Shown: piece by piece, positions 24,855-33,247 of the stretch | How the letters are laid out: the number at the start of each line of letters is the position of its first letter | Position numbering within the stretch: position 1 is the stretch's first letter | NCBI GenBank assembly: GCA_023700845.1 | Contig: JAMPYD010000001.1 | Location: 1 to 50,845, forward strand | Origin: Elusimicrobiota bacterium | Lineage (GTDB): Bacteria > Elusimicrobiota > Elusimicrobia > UBA1565 > UBA9628 | DNA: 50,845 nucleotides | Reading direction: 5' to 3' | The notes under the pieces: generated by a model | Databases searched by the model: none | Told to the model about the DNA's origin: nothing | The model's input: the letters and a program-made list of their open reading frames with translations, nothing else | Translations under genes and position numbers: made by a program

Positions 24855-25232
24855 ATGAAAAGCTCCGACTTAACAGTTTCAATCGGCAAGGGCATCCGCG
24901 CGTACCGGAAGCGCCTGAAGCTGACGATCGAACAGTTGGCTGAGGCCGCTGGCATCGACAGCAATTACCTGGCCCACCTCGAAACCGGGTCGAAGACCCC
25001 GAGCTTGCCGACCGTTGCCAAAATCATCGACGCCCTCGACATCGCGCCCGCTGCGCTATTCGCGGGGGCGCATAGCGGTACGCGGCACAGCAGTGACGGT
25101 GACGACCTCGAACGCAAAATTCGCGTTCTGGTTCGGGGCCTTGATCGGAACCAGCGCCTGGACCTCCTCGCCGTGCTGCCCCGGCTGCGCGCGGGCCAGA
25201 TTAAGGGTCTACGGCGCTTACTGCGCGCCTAA
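24855..25232 (+). CDS. XRE-family transcriptional regulator
   Basis: The 125-aa protein has an N-terminal Cro/C1-type HTH (about 8-66: IGKGIRAYRKRLKLTIEQLA, then SNYLAHLETGSKTPSLPTV). A short linker and a basic helical C-terminus with RGLDRNQRLDLLAVLPRLR follow. It resembles controller proteins beside restriction-modification genes, and here it lies beside, and convergent with, the type III mod gene (eight bases between stops). It probably controls itself or its divergent neighbours. Confidence 0.88.
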   Translation: MKSSDLTVSIGKGIRAYRKRLKLTIEQLAEAAGIDSNYLAHLETGSKTPSLPTVAKIIDALDIAPAALFAGAHSGTRHSSDGDDLERKIRVLVRGLDRNQRLDLLAVLPRLRAGQIKGLRRLLRA

Positions 25233-25240
25233 CGGCACGG

Positions 25241-27559
25241 TTAGGAGACGTTTACGGGTACGAGCGTCATCGTGTCGTTGCCGAAGATGTCGATGACCTT
25301 GACGGCCACGGTGTAGCGGCCGGGCTTAGGGTAGACGTGAGCGGCCGAGGTCAGTTCGAGATCACGATCCTGCCGCGTGCGGAAGGACTGCCATTCGTTC
25401 TCGAAGATGTAGGCGCCGGTCCAGCGCTCCTCGAACTCGATGAACTCCTCGCCCGCGACCACGGTGCCGGGAAGCTCGCCCTCGACGCCCATCGTCTTGG
25501 GCATCTTCACGATTTCCTTGCGGCTCTCGTAGTTAAAGTCCACGGCCCAGTAATCCACCCAGTCGGTCCACTTCTTGGTCAGAACATTTCGGGTGACCAC
25601 GCCATTTTTATCCTTGCTGATCTTGATGAGCTTGCCGCCGTCGCAGATGACCTCGCTCTTGCCTTCCTTCAACTCTGCGGCTACAGAGTCGACCAGGCCC
25701 TGCGTGTAGTAGACGGAGAAGTCGGCCAACTCGATGGTGACGCGCCGCTTCTCCGTCTTGTCGTAGCGGGGCGTGGCCTCGATGTAACTCACGTCGTGGA
25801 AGCGCACCTGCCCCTTCTCTACGGCGCGCTTGTCGAAGACCTCAGGCGGGATCGTCTTCGGCGCGATGTCGATGCCCTTCTGCTTGGCCTCTTCCAGCAC
25901 AGCGGGGAACAGACCCATCTCGAACTCGAAGGCGAGGATGTCCGCGCGCGAGGCTCGGCGCTTGCGGCACTCGGTGATGACCTCCTCGACGAAGAGGCGT
26001 CCGACCGGAAGATTGATGGGGCCGACCACGACCAGGCGGCCCGCGTGCTTGCCGTGGAAGAACCCGTTGTTCTCCATCGGCTCGGCCCCGTAGGCGCGGA
26101 GGATCAGGTCGCGGAACTCGTGCTCCTTTTTCGCCAAGGCGTCGGCCTTCTTCTTCGCTGAGAGGCGGCTGGAGACGTTGAGATATGCCTGGCGCTCATA
26201 GCGGCCGAGGTTCAAGACCTCGAACGCGCGGAACGGCTTCCCGCTACTTTTCAATTCGCGCTGCACTCCAATAAGCCGCTTCCGCGCAGTGTGGACACCA
26301 AACTTCCCCAGGTCAGTCGTGATCCACTTCCTTCCAAGTTTCTCTGCGACGGCTGCGGTTGTGCCGGAGCCGCAGAAGAAATCTGCCACCAGGTCGCCCT
26401 CGTTGCTGCTGGCCTTGATAATCCGTTCGAGCAGGCTCTCCGGTTTTTGTGTCGGGTAATCCAGACGCTCAGCCCCAGAGCGGGTCATCCGCACATCTGG
26501 CCAGATCGACTGGCAAGGCTTCCCGGGGCTTTCGTCCAAATACTGCTTGAGATATGGGAAGCCTGTTGACGAAAAGTAGATTCTTTTTTCCTTCAACAAC
26601 CGGTCGATGCCGTCCTGGTCGAAGGCCCAGTGTCTTCCCTTGGGTGGAGAAATTGTTTTTTCTCCGATTTTCCTGGCCGGACCTGTGCCCCCGGCCGTAA
26701 GCGTGTTCGGCCAAAACCGGCGTCCGCTGCCCTCCTCGACCATGCCGAATCGCTCTTCAATATACTCAACGTCGTAGGCCATGTAGATCGGGTTGTAGGT
26801 CCACGAATCTGTTTTTGTGTAGAAGAGGATGTTGTCGTGGACGATCCCGTATTTGTTGGGATCGTTGTGCGCCCCGTGGCGTTGCCAGACAATATCATTG
26901 CGAAAATTATCAAACGAAAAGACTTCATCCATAACCGACCGGACAAGGTGGCTGACGTTCGGACCCATGTGAACGTAGATGCTGCCATCCTTCGCCAAGA
27001 GATCGCGCATCAAAATCAATCGTTCGTAAAGCATCGAAACGAATGAGTCTGCGCCACGCCCCCAAGTATCACGATACGCGATCTGTTCCAGCAGGTTCGG
27101 TTCCTTGTGGAACGTCTCGCCGCCAACTTCTATGTCCATGGAGAAGTCAGCGCCCACGTCGAAGGGCGGGTCGATGTAAATTAGCTTGAGGCCACCCGCC
27201 GACTCAATCTGCTCGCGTAGCGTGCCCGCCCGCAGGGACGACAGAATAAGTTTGTTGTCTCCCCAAATCAACTTGTTCGTCCAGCCGGTGACCTGGCGCC
27301 CGCCACCATCAAGGGCAAGCTCGTCATCCTCATGCTTTTCTTTACGCGGTTCGTCGATATGTTCAAGGGTTTGGAAGGGCAGGACCACGTTAGTGACCTC
27401 ACGCGACTTCCCGTTCCAGACCAACTCGACCTCACGCTTGTCCTCAAACAAGATGAAGCGGTATTTCTCGGGTAGAGGCTTGCCCTCGTTGATGAGTTTG
27501 ACGAGGTCGCGCTTCTCGGCGTCAGTCAACTCGTAGGCGTCGGTCTGGGCTCTGGCCAT
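25241..27559 (-). CDS. Type III restriction-modification DNA methyltransferase (Mod)
   Basis: This 772-aa site-specific adenine/cytosine-N4 methyltransferase has motif IV DPPF at 130-133 and motif I FCGSGT at about 395-400 (VADFFCGSGTTAAVAEKLG), the beta-class order. Target recognition would lie between and after them. The C-terminal 250 residues are an extra region beyond the catalytic core. It starts two bases after the stop of the restriction gene, so the two are one unit with res first. It would methylate one strand of an asymmetric site to protect host DNA. Confidence 0.9.
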   Translation of the reverse strand: MARAQTDAYELTDAEKRDLVKLINEGKPLPEKYRFILFEDKREVELVWNGKSREVTNVVLPFQTLEHIDEPRKEKHEDDELALDGGGRQVTGWTNKLIWGDNKLILSSLRAGTLREQIESAGGLKLIYIDPPFDVGADFSMDIEVGGETFHKEPNLLEQIAYRDTWGRGADSFVSMLYERLILMRDLLAKDGSIYVHMGPNVSHLVRSVMDEVFSFDNFRNDIVWQRHGAHNDPNKYGIVHDNILFYTKTDSWTYNPIYMAYDVEYIEERFGMVEEGSGRRFWPNTLTAGGTGPARKIGEKTISPPKGRHWAFDQDGIDRLLKEKRIYFSSTGFPYLKQYLDESPGKPCQSIWPDVRMTRSGAERLDYPTQKPESLLERIIKASSNEGDLVADFFCGSGTTAAVAEKLGRKWITTDLGKFGVHTARKRLIGVQRELKSSGKPFRAFEVLNLGRYERQAYLNVSSRLSAKKKADALAKKEHEFRDLILRAYGAEPMENNGFFHGKHAGRLVVVGPINLPVGRLFVEEVITECRKRRASRADILAFEFEMGLFPAVLEEAKQKGIDIAPKTIPPEVFDKRAVEKGQVRFHDVSYIEATPRYDKTEKRRVTIELADFSVYYTQGLVDSVAAELKEGKSEVICDGGKLIKISKDKNGVVTRNVLTKKWTDWVDYWAVDFNYESRKEIVKMPKTMGVEGELPGTVVAGEEFIEFEERWTGAYIFENEWQSFRTRQDRDLELTSAAHVYPKPGRYTVAVKVIDIFGNDTMTLVPVNVS

Positions 27560-27561
27560 GG

Positions 27562-30279
27562 TCAGGTGGTCTGGTATTGCTGGAAGCTCGCGGCAAGCGC
27601 GGCGAAGGTCGTCGGCGGGTGCTGGATGAACCCGGCCTGGTCTACGTAAAGGTGCTTGTAGCTAACGCGGCCATTCTCGGCGCTGGCGATGGTGGCATCG
27701 GCGCACCACTGCCCGAGGCGGGCCATCTTCTGCGGCAAGTCCAGTTCCTCGCGGCCCTTAGTCTCGATGATCCAGACCGTGCCGTCGGCCGTGCGGACGA
27801 TGAAGTCGGGGGTGTAGGTCGAGAGGTCGCCGTTCTCGCGGACGTAGTCGAGCTTGAAGCCGACGGCGAAGTAGTTCTTGGCGAAGGCCGCCACGTCCGA
27901 CGCCGCCTCCAGGAACGCGGCGAACGACAACTCGAAGCCGCCGGAGCGCGGCTCGCCGACGGTCTTGCTGAAGATCGACTTCTTCGCAGCCAGGAAGGGC
28001 CGGTGCTCGGTGCGGAAGGGGCGGGTCTGCCGCAACTTGATTGTGTCCTCGATCCGGGTCGTGCCCGTCTCCTGGATCGTCAGCGCGTTCATAGCCGTCT
28101 TGAACGAGTCGTAGAGGACCTTGCCTACCTCAGGCTCGGACAAATTGCGGAGGACGACCGGGTCCTCCAGGTCCACGGGCGACTTCGTAAACAGGTGCTC
28201 GCGGACGAAGGTCTTGACCTTGCCGTAGAGCACGTCGTAGCCGCCGACGAGGCGCAGGTCCTGGAGCAACTGACGGGCGAAGAAGGCGATCACCGACCGG
28301 TAGTCGCCGGGGCCGGAGCCGTCGAGCACGATCGTGTGATGGACCTCGGCGTTGAGCATCGTCTTGAACACGATCTCGCGCGTCTCTTCGGGTGTGAAGG
28401 GCTTGAGCGGCAGCTTCTTGTTGCCGAGGGCCGCCGGGTCCAGGGCGTCGAGGTTCTTGTAGTCTCGATTGTAACGGCGGGTGAGCTTGGGGAGAGGGAT
28501 GTCGAGCTTGTCCAGGTCCTTCTCGGGGTTCTGGGCGTCGACCTCGACTACGAGAGAGTCCTTGCGCGTGGTCCCGGCGCCCATGGGGACGTGCTCGAAG
28601 GTCACGCCCTCGGACTGGATCGACTCGACGAACTCCATGAAGGCGGGCGTGCCCATAACGGAGACTGTCTCGCTGATGTCGGTCCCGAAATACATGCGGC
28701 GCAGACCTCGGCCAAGCGTCTGCTCAGGGAGGATGTTGCTCTGCGCGGCATAGGCGCGCAAGCCGACGATCGTGGTCACGTTGCGAACGTCCCAGCCTTC
28801 TTTCAGGACCAGGACGGAGACGATCGCCTTGCACGGGCTCTTCAAGCTGTCGATCGCGTTAGCGGCCTCACGGAGAACTTCCAACTCCTCCTTGCTCTTG
28901 CCCGAGGCGGCCTCGGAGATTTCGCCGTTGTTCTTCGTGTGGATCACGAGGACACCGTCCTTCAACTCGGGACAAATCTTCTGGAGGTATTCACCGACAT
29001 CGTCGCAGTTCTTCGTGTCGTCGACCATGACGAAGAGCACAGCCTTCTTCCCCAGCTTCTCGTGCTCGGCGTAGCTCTTCTTCCATTCCTCGACGCCGAG
29101 CGCGAGGTAGTCGGCGTAGCGCTCGCTGAAGACCGCGCTCTTGCGTTCGGCGAGCTTGGCGCGGCTGGCGGCGTCAGGCAGGATAGGGTGCTTCACGACG
29201 TTCTGGTGGATCGCCTCGACCAGCGGGTAGTCCGACACCGTCTGGACGAAGATGCTGCCGTTGTCGTGGCGGGGCGTGGCCGTCACGTCAAGCTGGAGTG
29301 CGAGGCGGCGATCCTTCTGGAGCATCCGGTTGTGGATGTCCTGGATCGACTTGAACCAGGCCATGCGCTCATCGTGGATGTGGTGCGCCTCGTCGTTGAA
29401 GACGGCGAGTTCGGTCACTTCGCGCACGATCTCACCCAGGTCGGTCTGGCTGTCTCTCGTCTTGCCCACCGGCTTGGCGCCGAACGGCGAGAGGAAGTAA
29501 TCGCGCAGGTCTCCGTCCTCCAGCGACGGCTCGGGCACGTCGCCGAGGTAGACGCGGTGGATGTTCGTCAGGAAGATATTGCCGGTCTCGCGGATGACGC
29601 GCACGTCGTCCTGGATGTGGAGCGTGAACTGAAAATCGTCTCGCCAGTTGCGTCCGTCGTGGCCGTTATCCGGCAGGATGGGATCGTTGAAGAAAATCTT
29701 GAGGCCGTCGAAGTCCGTCCGCAGCCGGTCGAGGACGATGATGTTCGGCGCGATGACGAGGAAGTTTCTCGACAGGTTGGAGTCGGCCTCGTAGACCTTG
29801 TGAAAGTAGCTCCAGGCGATGAGCAGGGACATGACCTTGGTCTTACCTGAACCCGTCGCCATCTTCAGGACGTAGCGCGGCCAGTCCTCGGTGAACATTC
29901 CGGCCGAGACCGCGCCGGAGGCATCGAAGCGCAGGAGATCGAACTTGTCCTTCACGCGCTTCACGTCGTGCAACCATATCACCGTCTCGACCGCCTCGCG
30001 CTGGGCGAAGTAGTAACGGAAGGGCGAGAGCGTTCCATCCTTACCCTCGGTCATGTGCTCGGTGTCGAACCACCACTTCAACAGCGCGATTGACGTGCGC
30101 GATGCGCCCGCGTATCCGGCGGCTCGCCAAGCGTGGACCTCGCGGCGGATGTTGGCCACCAGCGGCGGCAGCAACTTGTCGTATGCAGTCGCGCGCAGCG
30201 TCTCGTCGGCCGGGAACCACCGCTGCTCGGGGATGAGCGGCGCGTAGGGGGACGACGGAAATTCTGGGTGCAACGCCAT
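27562..30279 (-). CDS. Type III restriction endonuclease subunit (Res), helicase-nuclease
   Basis: This 905-aa SF2 translocase has Walker A ATGSGKT (141-147), DEAH box at 296-299, SAT-like VTATPRHD, and motif VI region EQTLGRGLRRMYFG. The C-terminal nuclease shows TPDFIVRTADGTVWIIETKG near 845-865, a PD-(D/E)xK core. The opening (SPYAPLIPEQRWFPADE) resembles the BPTD_3080 group of restriction enzymes as I recall it. It starts at ATG 30279 and is transcribed before mod, the reverse of the classical mod-res order. Confidence 0.9.
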   Translation of the reverse strand: MALHPEFPSSPYAPLIPEQRWFPADETLRATAYDKLLPPLVANIRREVHAWRAAGYAGASRTSIALLKWWFDTEHMTEGKDGTLSPFRYYFAQREAVETVIWLHDVKRVKDKFDLLRFDASGAVSAGMFTEDWPRYVLKMATGSGKTKVMSLLIAWSYFHKVYEADSNLSRNFLVIAPNIIVLDRLRTDFDGLKIFFNDPILPDNGHDGRNWRDDFQFTLHIQDDVRVIRETGNIFLTNIHRVYLGDVPEPSLEDGDLRDYFLSPFGAKPVGKTRDSQTDLGEIVREVTELAVFNDEAHHIHDERMAWFKSIQDIHNRMLQKDRRLALQLDVTATPRHDNGSIFVQTVSDYPLVEAIHQNVVKHPILPDAASRAKLAERKSAVFSERYADYLALGVEEWKKSYAEHEKLGKKAVLFVMVDDTKNCDDVGEYLQKICPELKDGVLVIHTKNNGEISEAASGKSKEELEVLREAANAIDSLKSPCKAIVSVLVLKEGWDVRNVTTIVGLRAYAAQSNILPEQTLGRGLRRMYFGTDISETVSVMGTPAFMEFVESIQSEGVTFEHVPMGAGTTRKDSLVVEVDAQNPEKDLDKLDIPLPKLTRRYNRDYKNLDALDPAALGNKKLPLKPFTPEETREIVFKTMLNAEVHHTIVLDGSGPGDYRSVIAFFARQLLQDLRLVGGYDVLYGKVKTFVREHLFTKSPVDLEDPVVLRNLSEPEVGKVLYDSFKTAMNALTIQETGTTRIEDTIKLRQTRPFRTEHRPFLAAKKSIFSKTVGEPRSGGFELSFAAFLEAASDVAAFAKNYFAVGFKLDYVRENGDLSTYTPDFIVRTADGTVWIIETKGREELDLPQKMARLGQWCADATIASAENGRVSYKHLYVDQAGFIQHPPTTFAALAASFQQYQTT

Positions 30280-30587
30280 GATTACAGAGTCTACACATTT
30301 CGTTCATACCGTGTTAGCGAGTTATAATAACAGCATCAACAAGTGCTTATTTTTACATCACTTATTGACATAGACGCTGGTTCATGCTAAGATTTTGATG
30401 GCTGAAGTTGAAGTACAGAGAGCCGACCGGCGACAGGCTCTGGCCCAAACGTCGCCCTTCGACTGGGTTCCTCACCTGGCCGACTGACATCAAGACAGTC
30501 TCGGCGCGATGCCGAGACACGACGCACCCCGGAAGTTGCTGTGGCCTTGGTCGTGGTCAAGGTCGGGCGCTTCCCTGGAGAGTCCCG
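30280..30587. other. Divergent intergenic region between res and the replication genes
   Basis: The 308 bases hold no credible gene; an ORF frame running through the right half lacks a ribosome site and its composition looks non-coding. The left 120 bases are AT-rich. A sigma70-type promoter at 30365-30393 points right. It could also contain the double-strand origin for the Rep protein, which I cannot identify by eye. Confidence 0.45.
30365..30393 (+). promoter_or_regulatory. Sigma70-type promoter for the replication genes
   Basis: A perfect TTGACA (30365-30370), a 17-base spacer and TAAGAT (30388-30393). It is about 195 bases upstream of the DUF5659-like gene and fits a transcript through that gene, rep and the following gene. 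Confidence 0.65.
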
Positions 30588-30845
30588 ATGTCAGAGCCGC
30601 AATACACGACCTTCGAGTTCGCGTTGGCTGCGTTCGCCCTAAGCGATCCCCGCGTCCAGCTAATCGCCACGCGGTCCGTCACCGCAACGCGCGTCGAGTT
30701 CGTGCTGGGGCCCCGGCCGGTCTGCGAGACCTTGGCCGATCTTTTCCTTAGAGACCAGGCTCTGGTCAATCCCCGAGTCTACGCCGACAAGTCGCGCCTC
30801 TTGAAGACGGCGCTGCACTGCGCCCGGCGGGAGTATCAAGCGTGA
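30588..30845 (+). CDS. DUF5659-like small protein
   Basis: This 85-aa protein starts at ATG 30588 behind GGAGAG. The pattern TTFEFALAAFALSDPRVQLI, then VEFVLGPR, then LADLFLRDQALVNPRVYADK fits the DUF5659 type as I remember it: a helix, a strand pair, and a C-terminal helix with LK. Such genes are often found beside replication or mobilisation genes of small elements. Function is unknown. It precedes rep in the same direction. Confidence 0.6.
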   Translation: MSEPQYTTFEFALAAFALSDPRVQLIATRSVTATRVEFVLGPRPVCETLADLFLRDQALVNPRVYADKSRLLKTALHCARREYQA

Positions 30846-30896
30846 TCACCGCCCGCCGTTCGCTGATTGCCGACGGTCCCATCCTCGTCGTCCCCG

Positions 30897-31757
30897 ATGC
30901 CAGATGTCGCTATGTCGACCCCACTACCCCACGATCCTGATCACGCCGCTGGCCTGACCAGCGCGGGCGGTTCCCCGACCCCGGGGTCCGCCTTGTTGCC
31001 TTATAACACTCCGTCTTACACACACCAGCCATTTCTCCCTGACGAGCAGAAGCCCAACTACACGATCGCCAAGGCCCTGGAGATGTTCCATGCCTCACTG
31101 GCCACCAGGGTCTTGAACTGCTGGCAGGCTCCCTACTTCAGGCCATGCAAGCAGCCGCGCCTGTGCTCGGGCTGCGCGCGCTACCGCCAACGCCTCCAGG
31201 TAGGGAAGCATGAGCGCTACTTGGCCAAGATGGGCACGCCGTACTTCATGACGCTGACAGTCCGGTGCAAGAGCGGCCTTACCCGCTGGCACCTGGACAG
31301 ATTCCGCAAGAAGATGACCAGCTTGCGCCGCTGGAGACGGTTCCAGCGCTCGGTCCGGGGCGGCGTCTATGCGATCGAGGTCAAACTCGGCGACTCCGGC
31401 CTCTGGAACATCCACGCGCACGTCATCCTCGACCTCGCCGACCACACGCTGGCCAAACCGGCCATGCGGGCGGCCTGGAAGCGGCGGACGGGAGGCAGCC
31501 ACATCGACTTCGAGCCGATCCAGGCCGGGACCTTGGCCTGGGTCTTCAGTTACTCGACGAAGCCCCAGGAGCTTCCGGAGGCCAAGTCGATCGGCCAGGC
31601 GGTTCACGCGCTGGTCGGACAGAAGACCCCGCCGCTCGATTCCGACCGTCTGCGCGAGTTCTACTGGGCGACGAAGGGGTTTCGGAACACGCAGACGTTC
31701 GGCAACTTCAACGCGGGCAGCGGCGTTATGCCTGGCCTCCGCCGGACGCGAATCTAA
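30897..31757 (+). CDS. Rolling-circle replication initiator (HUH, Rep_1-like)
   Basis: This protein of about 286 aa has a zinc-like cysteine set (CKQPRLCSGC, near 84-93) and motif 1 YFMTLTV (116-122). The HUH motif IHAHVILDL follows (H173, H175), then a tyrosine motif FSYSTK with candidate nicking Tyr219 and Lys222. This is the pC194-type layout of Rep_1 proteins, which nick the double-strand origin and start rolling-circle replication. The start is uncertain: TTG 30867, ATG 30897 or ATG 30912 are possible and none has a clear ribosome site; the first 45 residues look disordered. It shows that the island can probably replicate as a circle after excision. Confidence 0.82.
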   Translation: MPDVAMSTPLPHDPDHAAGLTSAGGSPTPGSALLPYNTPSYTHQPFLPDEQKPNYTIAKALEMFHASLATRVLNCWQAPYFRPCKQPRLCSGCARYRQRLQVGKHERYLAKMGTPYFMTLTVRCKSGLTRWHLDRFRKKMTSLRRWRRFQRSVRGGVYAIEVKLGDSGLWNIHAHVILDLADHTLAKPAMRAAWKRRTGGSHIDFEPIQAGTLAWVFSYSTKPQELPEAKSIGQAVHALVGQKTPPLDSDRLREFYWATKGFRNTQTFGNFNAGSGVMPGLRRTRI

Positions 31758-31769
31758 CAGGAGACAGAG

Positions 31770-32447
31770 ATGAACACGACGATGCCAGCAGAATTTATAA
31801 GGTTGAACCGGGACCTGTGGATCAACGCCGTGCCGATCCCGAAGCGACCAGAGGTCTCCGTATTCTTGGCGGCCGCGCAGGACATGATCAGCGGTTTGAC
31901 GGTGCCGCGCCCCTCCGCCAGGTCCTGGCGATACGGCTCAATCCCGCAATTCGTCCTCACAGAGGGGAAGGCTTTCTCCGCCGAACCATTCACCGACGCC
32001 GAAATGCGGATACTCCAGTCGCTCGCCGGGCTTGATCTCCGCTATTTGCGCCCGACTCTGTGCTTCCGCAACGCCTACATGGTATCGCGGAATATCCCGG
32101 AGCTTCACTATGTCGAAGGGCTGGTCAACTACCACGGCTGCCTGCTTCTACACGCCTGGCTCGACCTCAATGGAAAGCCGATCGACGTGACTTATTCCAC
32201 GGACTTCACGATGGTCCCATGTCGGAACATCGCCCAGATGATCCGGCGGATCGACGACAATCGCCAGACCTTCCGGTACTACGGCATCGAGTTCTCTGGC
32301 GCCGAGGTGACTCGGCACGTCCTCGGCCGTAAGACTTACGACTCGATCATCGACTGCGTGGCCTGCAACCATTCTTTCCTGCGCCGGGGCCTCGGCGCGA
32401 TCGCCGTCGGCGATCATACCGCCCGCGTGGCTCCATGCACTTGGTAG
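31770..32447 (+). CDS. Predicted cysteine-hydrolase-like protein (Cys-His-Asp motif), function unknown
   Basis: This 225-aa protein starts at ATG 31770 behind AGGAGACAGAG. It carries CFRNAYM (C98), YVEGLVNYHG, LLLHAWLDL (H128) and GKPIDVTYS (D139). This Cys ... YVEG ... HAW ... D order recalls papain/transglutaminase-like hydrolases, with Cys-His-Asp as a possible triad, but I cannot name the family. It follows rep by 12 bases and is probably co-transcribed, so it may belong to replication, maintenance or defence of the element. Confidence 0.65.
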   Translation: MNTTMPAEFIRLNRDLWINAVPIPKRPEVSVFLAAAQDMISGLTVPRPSARSWRYGSIPQFVLTEGKAFSAEPFTDAEMRILQSLAGLDLRYLRPTLCFRNAYMVSRNIPELHYVEGLVNYHGCLLLHAWLDLNGKPIDVTYSTDFTMVPCRNIAQMIRRIDDNRQTFRYYGIEFSGAEVTRHVLGRKTYDSIIDCVACNHSFLRRGLGAIAVGDHTARVAPCTW

Positions 32448-32620
32448 TCGGCACTGGAAGTCGGGGGCCACCGCAAGAGCGGCCCTAGAAGCGCCGCACT
32501 AACCTACACACGGGACGTTGCCGCCACCGACCAGGAGGGCAAGGCCGCGACCGTAGAGCGCCGCAAGGCGCTGCGAGGGCGAGAAAATGAGTGAAGAAAT
32601 CTACTACGTCGGTGACGCGA
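32448..32620. other. Short intergenic region before the RHH gene
   Basis: No supported gene is seen in these 173 bases. A GGGCC/GGCCC hairpin around 32,466-32,486 may end transcription of the rep unit. A 22-codon frame from ATG 32587 is too short to support. Confidence 0.35.
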
Positions 32621-32776
32621 TCAGCGCTTCTTGTCGGCAGCCTGTCTCAAGATGAAAATGATCTGGCGGCTCATGGACCGGCCGTCGCGCTCGGCCATGG
32701 TGACCAGGGCGGCGTGGAGGTCGAGGGGAATCCTCAAGCCGAGGTGCTTGATGGGGGTCGGGGTCTTCTTAGCCAT
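32621..32776 (-). CDS. Ribbon-helix-helix (Arc-type) repressor, 51 aa
   Basis: The frame from ATG 32776 to TGA 32621 encodes MAKKTPTPIKHLGLRIPLDL, then HAALVTMAERDGRSMSRQII and a short basic end. This is the ribbon-helix-helix pattern: a short beta strand (HLGLRIP), helix A, the GRSMS turn, and helix B. Such proteins bind palindromes as dimers of dimers, and a 19-bp palindrome lies just upstream. It is divergent from the excisionase-like gene and probably represses it. The start has a -10 box (TATGCT) six bases away, so the mRNA would be leaderless. Confidence 0.78.
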   Translation of the reverse strand: MAKKTPTPIKHLGLRIPLDLHAALVTMAERDGRSMSRQIIFILRQAADKKR

Positions 32777-32808
32777 GATCCGAGCATAACGGAATTGCTT
32801 GACGGGGG

Positions 32809-32827
32809 CAAGTCCAAAGTGGACTTG
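32809..32827. promoter_or_regulatory. 19-bp palindromic operator between rhh and xis
   Basis: CAAGTCCA (32809-32816), AAG, TGGACTTG (32820-32827) form a perfect 8-bp inverted repeat. It overlaps the rightward -35 box (TTGACT from 32825) and covers the leftward -35 region, so binding would block both promoters. Confidence 0.7.
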
Positions 32828-32853
32828 ACTGCACCAGACGAGCCTGTTACACT
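32825..32853 (+). promoter_or_regulatory. Promoter of the excisionase-integrase operon
   Basis: TTGACT (32825-32830), exactly 17 bases, TACACT (32848-32853). The gene's first ATG (32858) is only four bases further, so the mRNA is leaderless or translation begins at a later codon. Confidence 0.65.
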
Positions 32854-32857
32854 GTCG

Positions 32858-33247
32858 ATGGACTCAAAATGCACTAACTCCGGTTCGTCACAAGACCCCT
32901 CGACGCCCGCGCCGGTCGCCACCGATAACGCCGTGTCCGTGTTAGCTACGACGCTTCAGAGCGGGACCTACCGACTGGTCGTTCGCGATGGGAAGATCGT
33001 GGCGCTGTCCGAGGGGGGGTGCAACTCGGTGTACATGACCATGGAGCAGATCGCCGAGGAGTTTCCGGTCTCGTACTTCTGGGTTTCCCGGAACTGGCTC
33101 GTGACCCTGCGCCTGCCCGTCTACAAGCTGGGCAAGAAGACCAACATCTTCAAGCGCGAAGAACTCTACGCCGCTATCGAGCGGACGCGGGTCCTTCCTG
33201 GCCGCCCCGTGGGCAGAGCGAAGAAGACGATCGGGGTGCTCTCATGA
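32858..33247 (+). CDS. Excisionase-like HTH protein
   Basis: This protein of up to 129 aa has a MerR/excisionase-type winged helix in the C-terminal half: YMTMEQIAEEFPVSYFWVSR, then PVYKLGKKTNIFKREEL. The first 60 residues look disordered, and ATG 33036 (MTMEQIAEEF) would give the bare domain. Its stop overlaps the integrase start (ATGA). Proteins of this size next to integrases normally direct excision and may also set integrase expression. Confidence 0.75.
   Translation: MDSKCTNSGSSQDPSTPAPVATDNAVSVLATTLQSGTYRLVVRDGKIVALSEGGCNSVYMTMEQIAEEFPVSYFWVSRNWLVTLRLPVYKLGKKTNIFKREELYAAIERTRVLPGRPVGRAKKTIGVLS

Noticed and set aside
30408..30587. 60-codon N-terminal extension of the DUF5659-like gene
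   Set aside because: No ribosome site, odd composition, and a good GGAGAG site precedes the ATG at 30588.
32587..32655. 22-codon frame starting MSEEIYYVGDAI
   Set aside because: Too short to support and overlaps the 3' end of the RHH gene.
32591..32857. N-terminal extension of the excisionase-like frame
   Set aside because: It runs antisense through the RHH gene and across the operator and promoter; the promoter lies downstream of the extended start.
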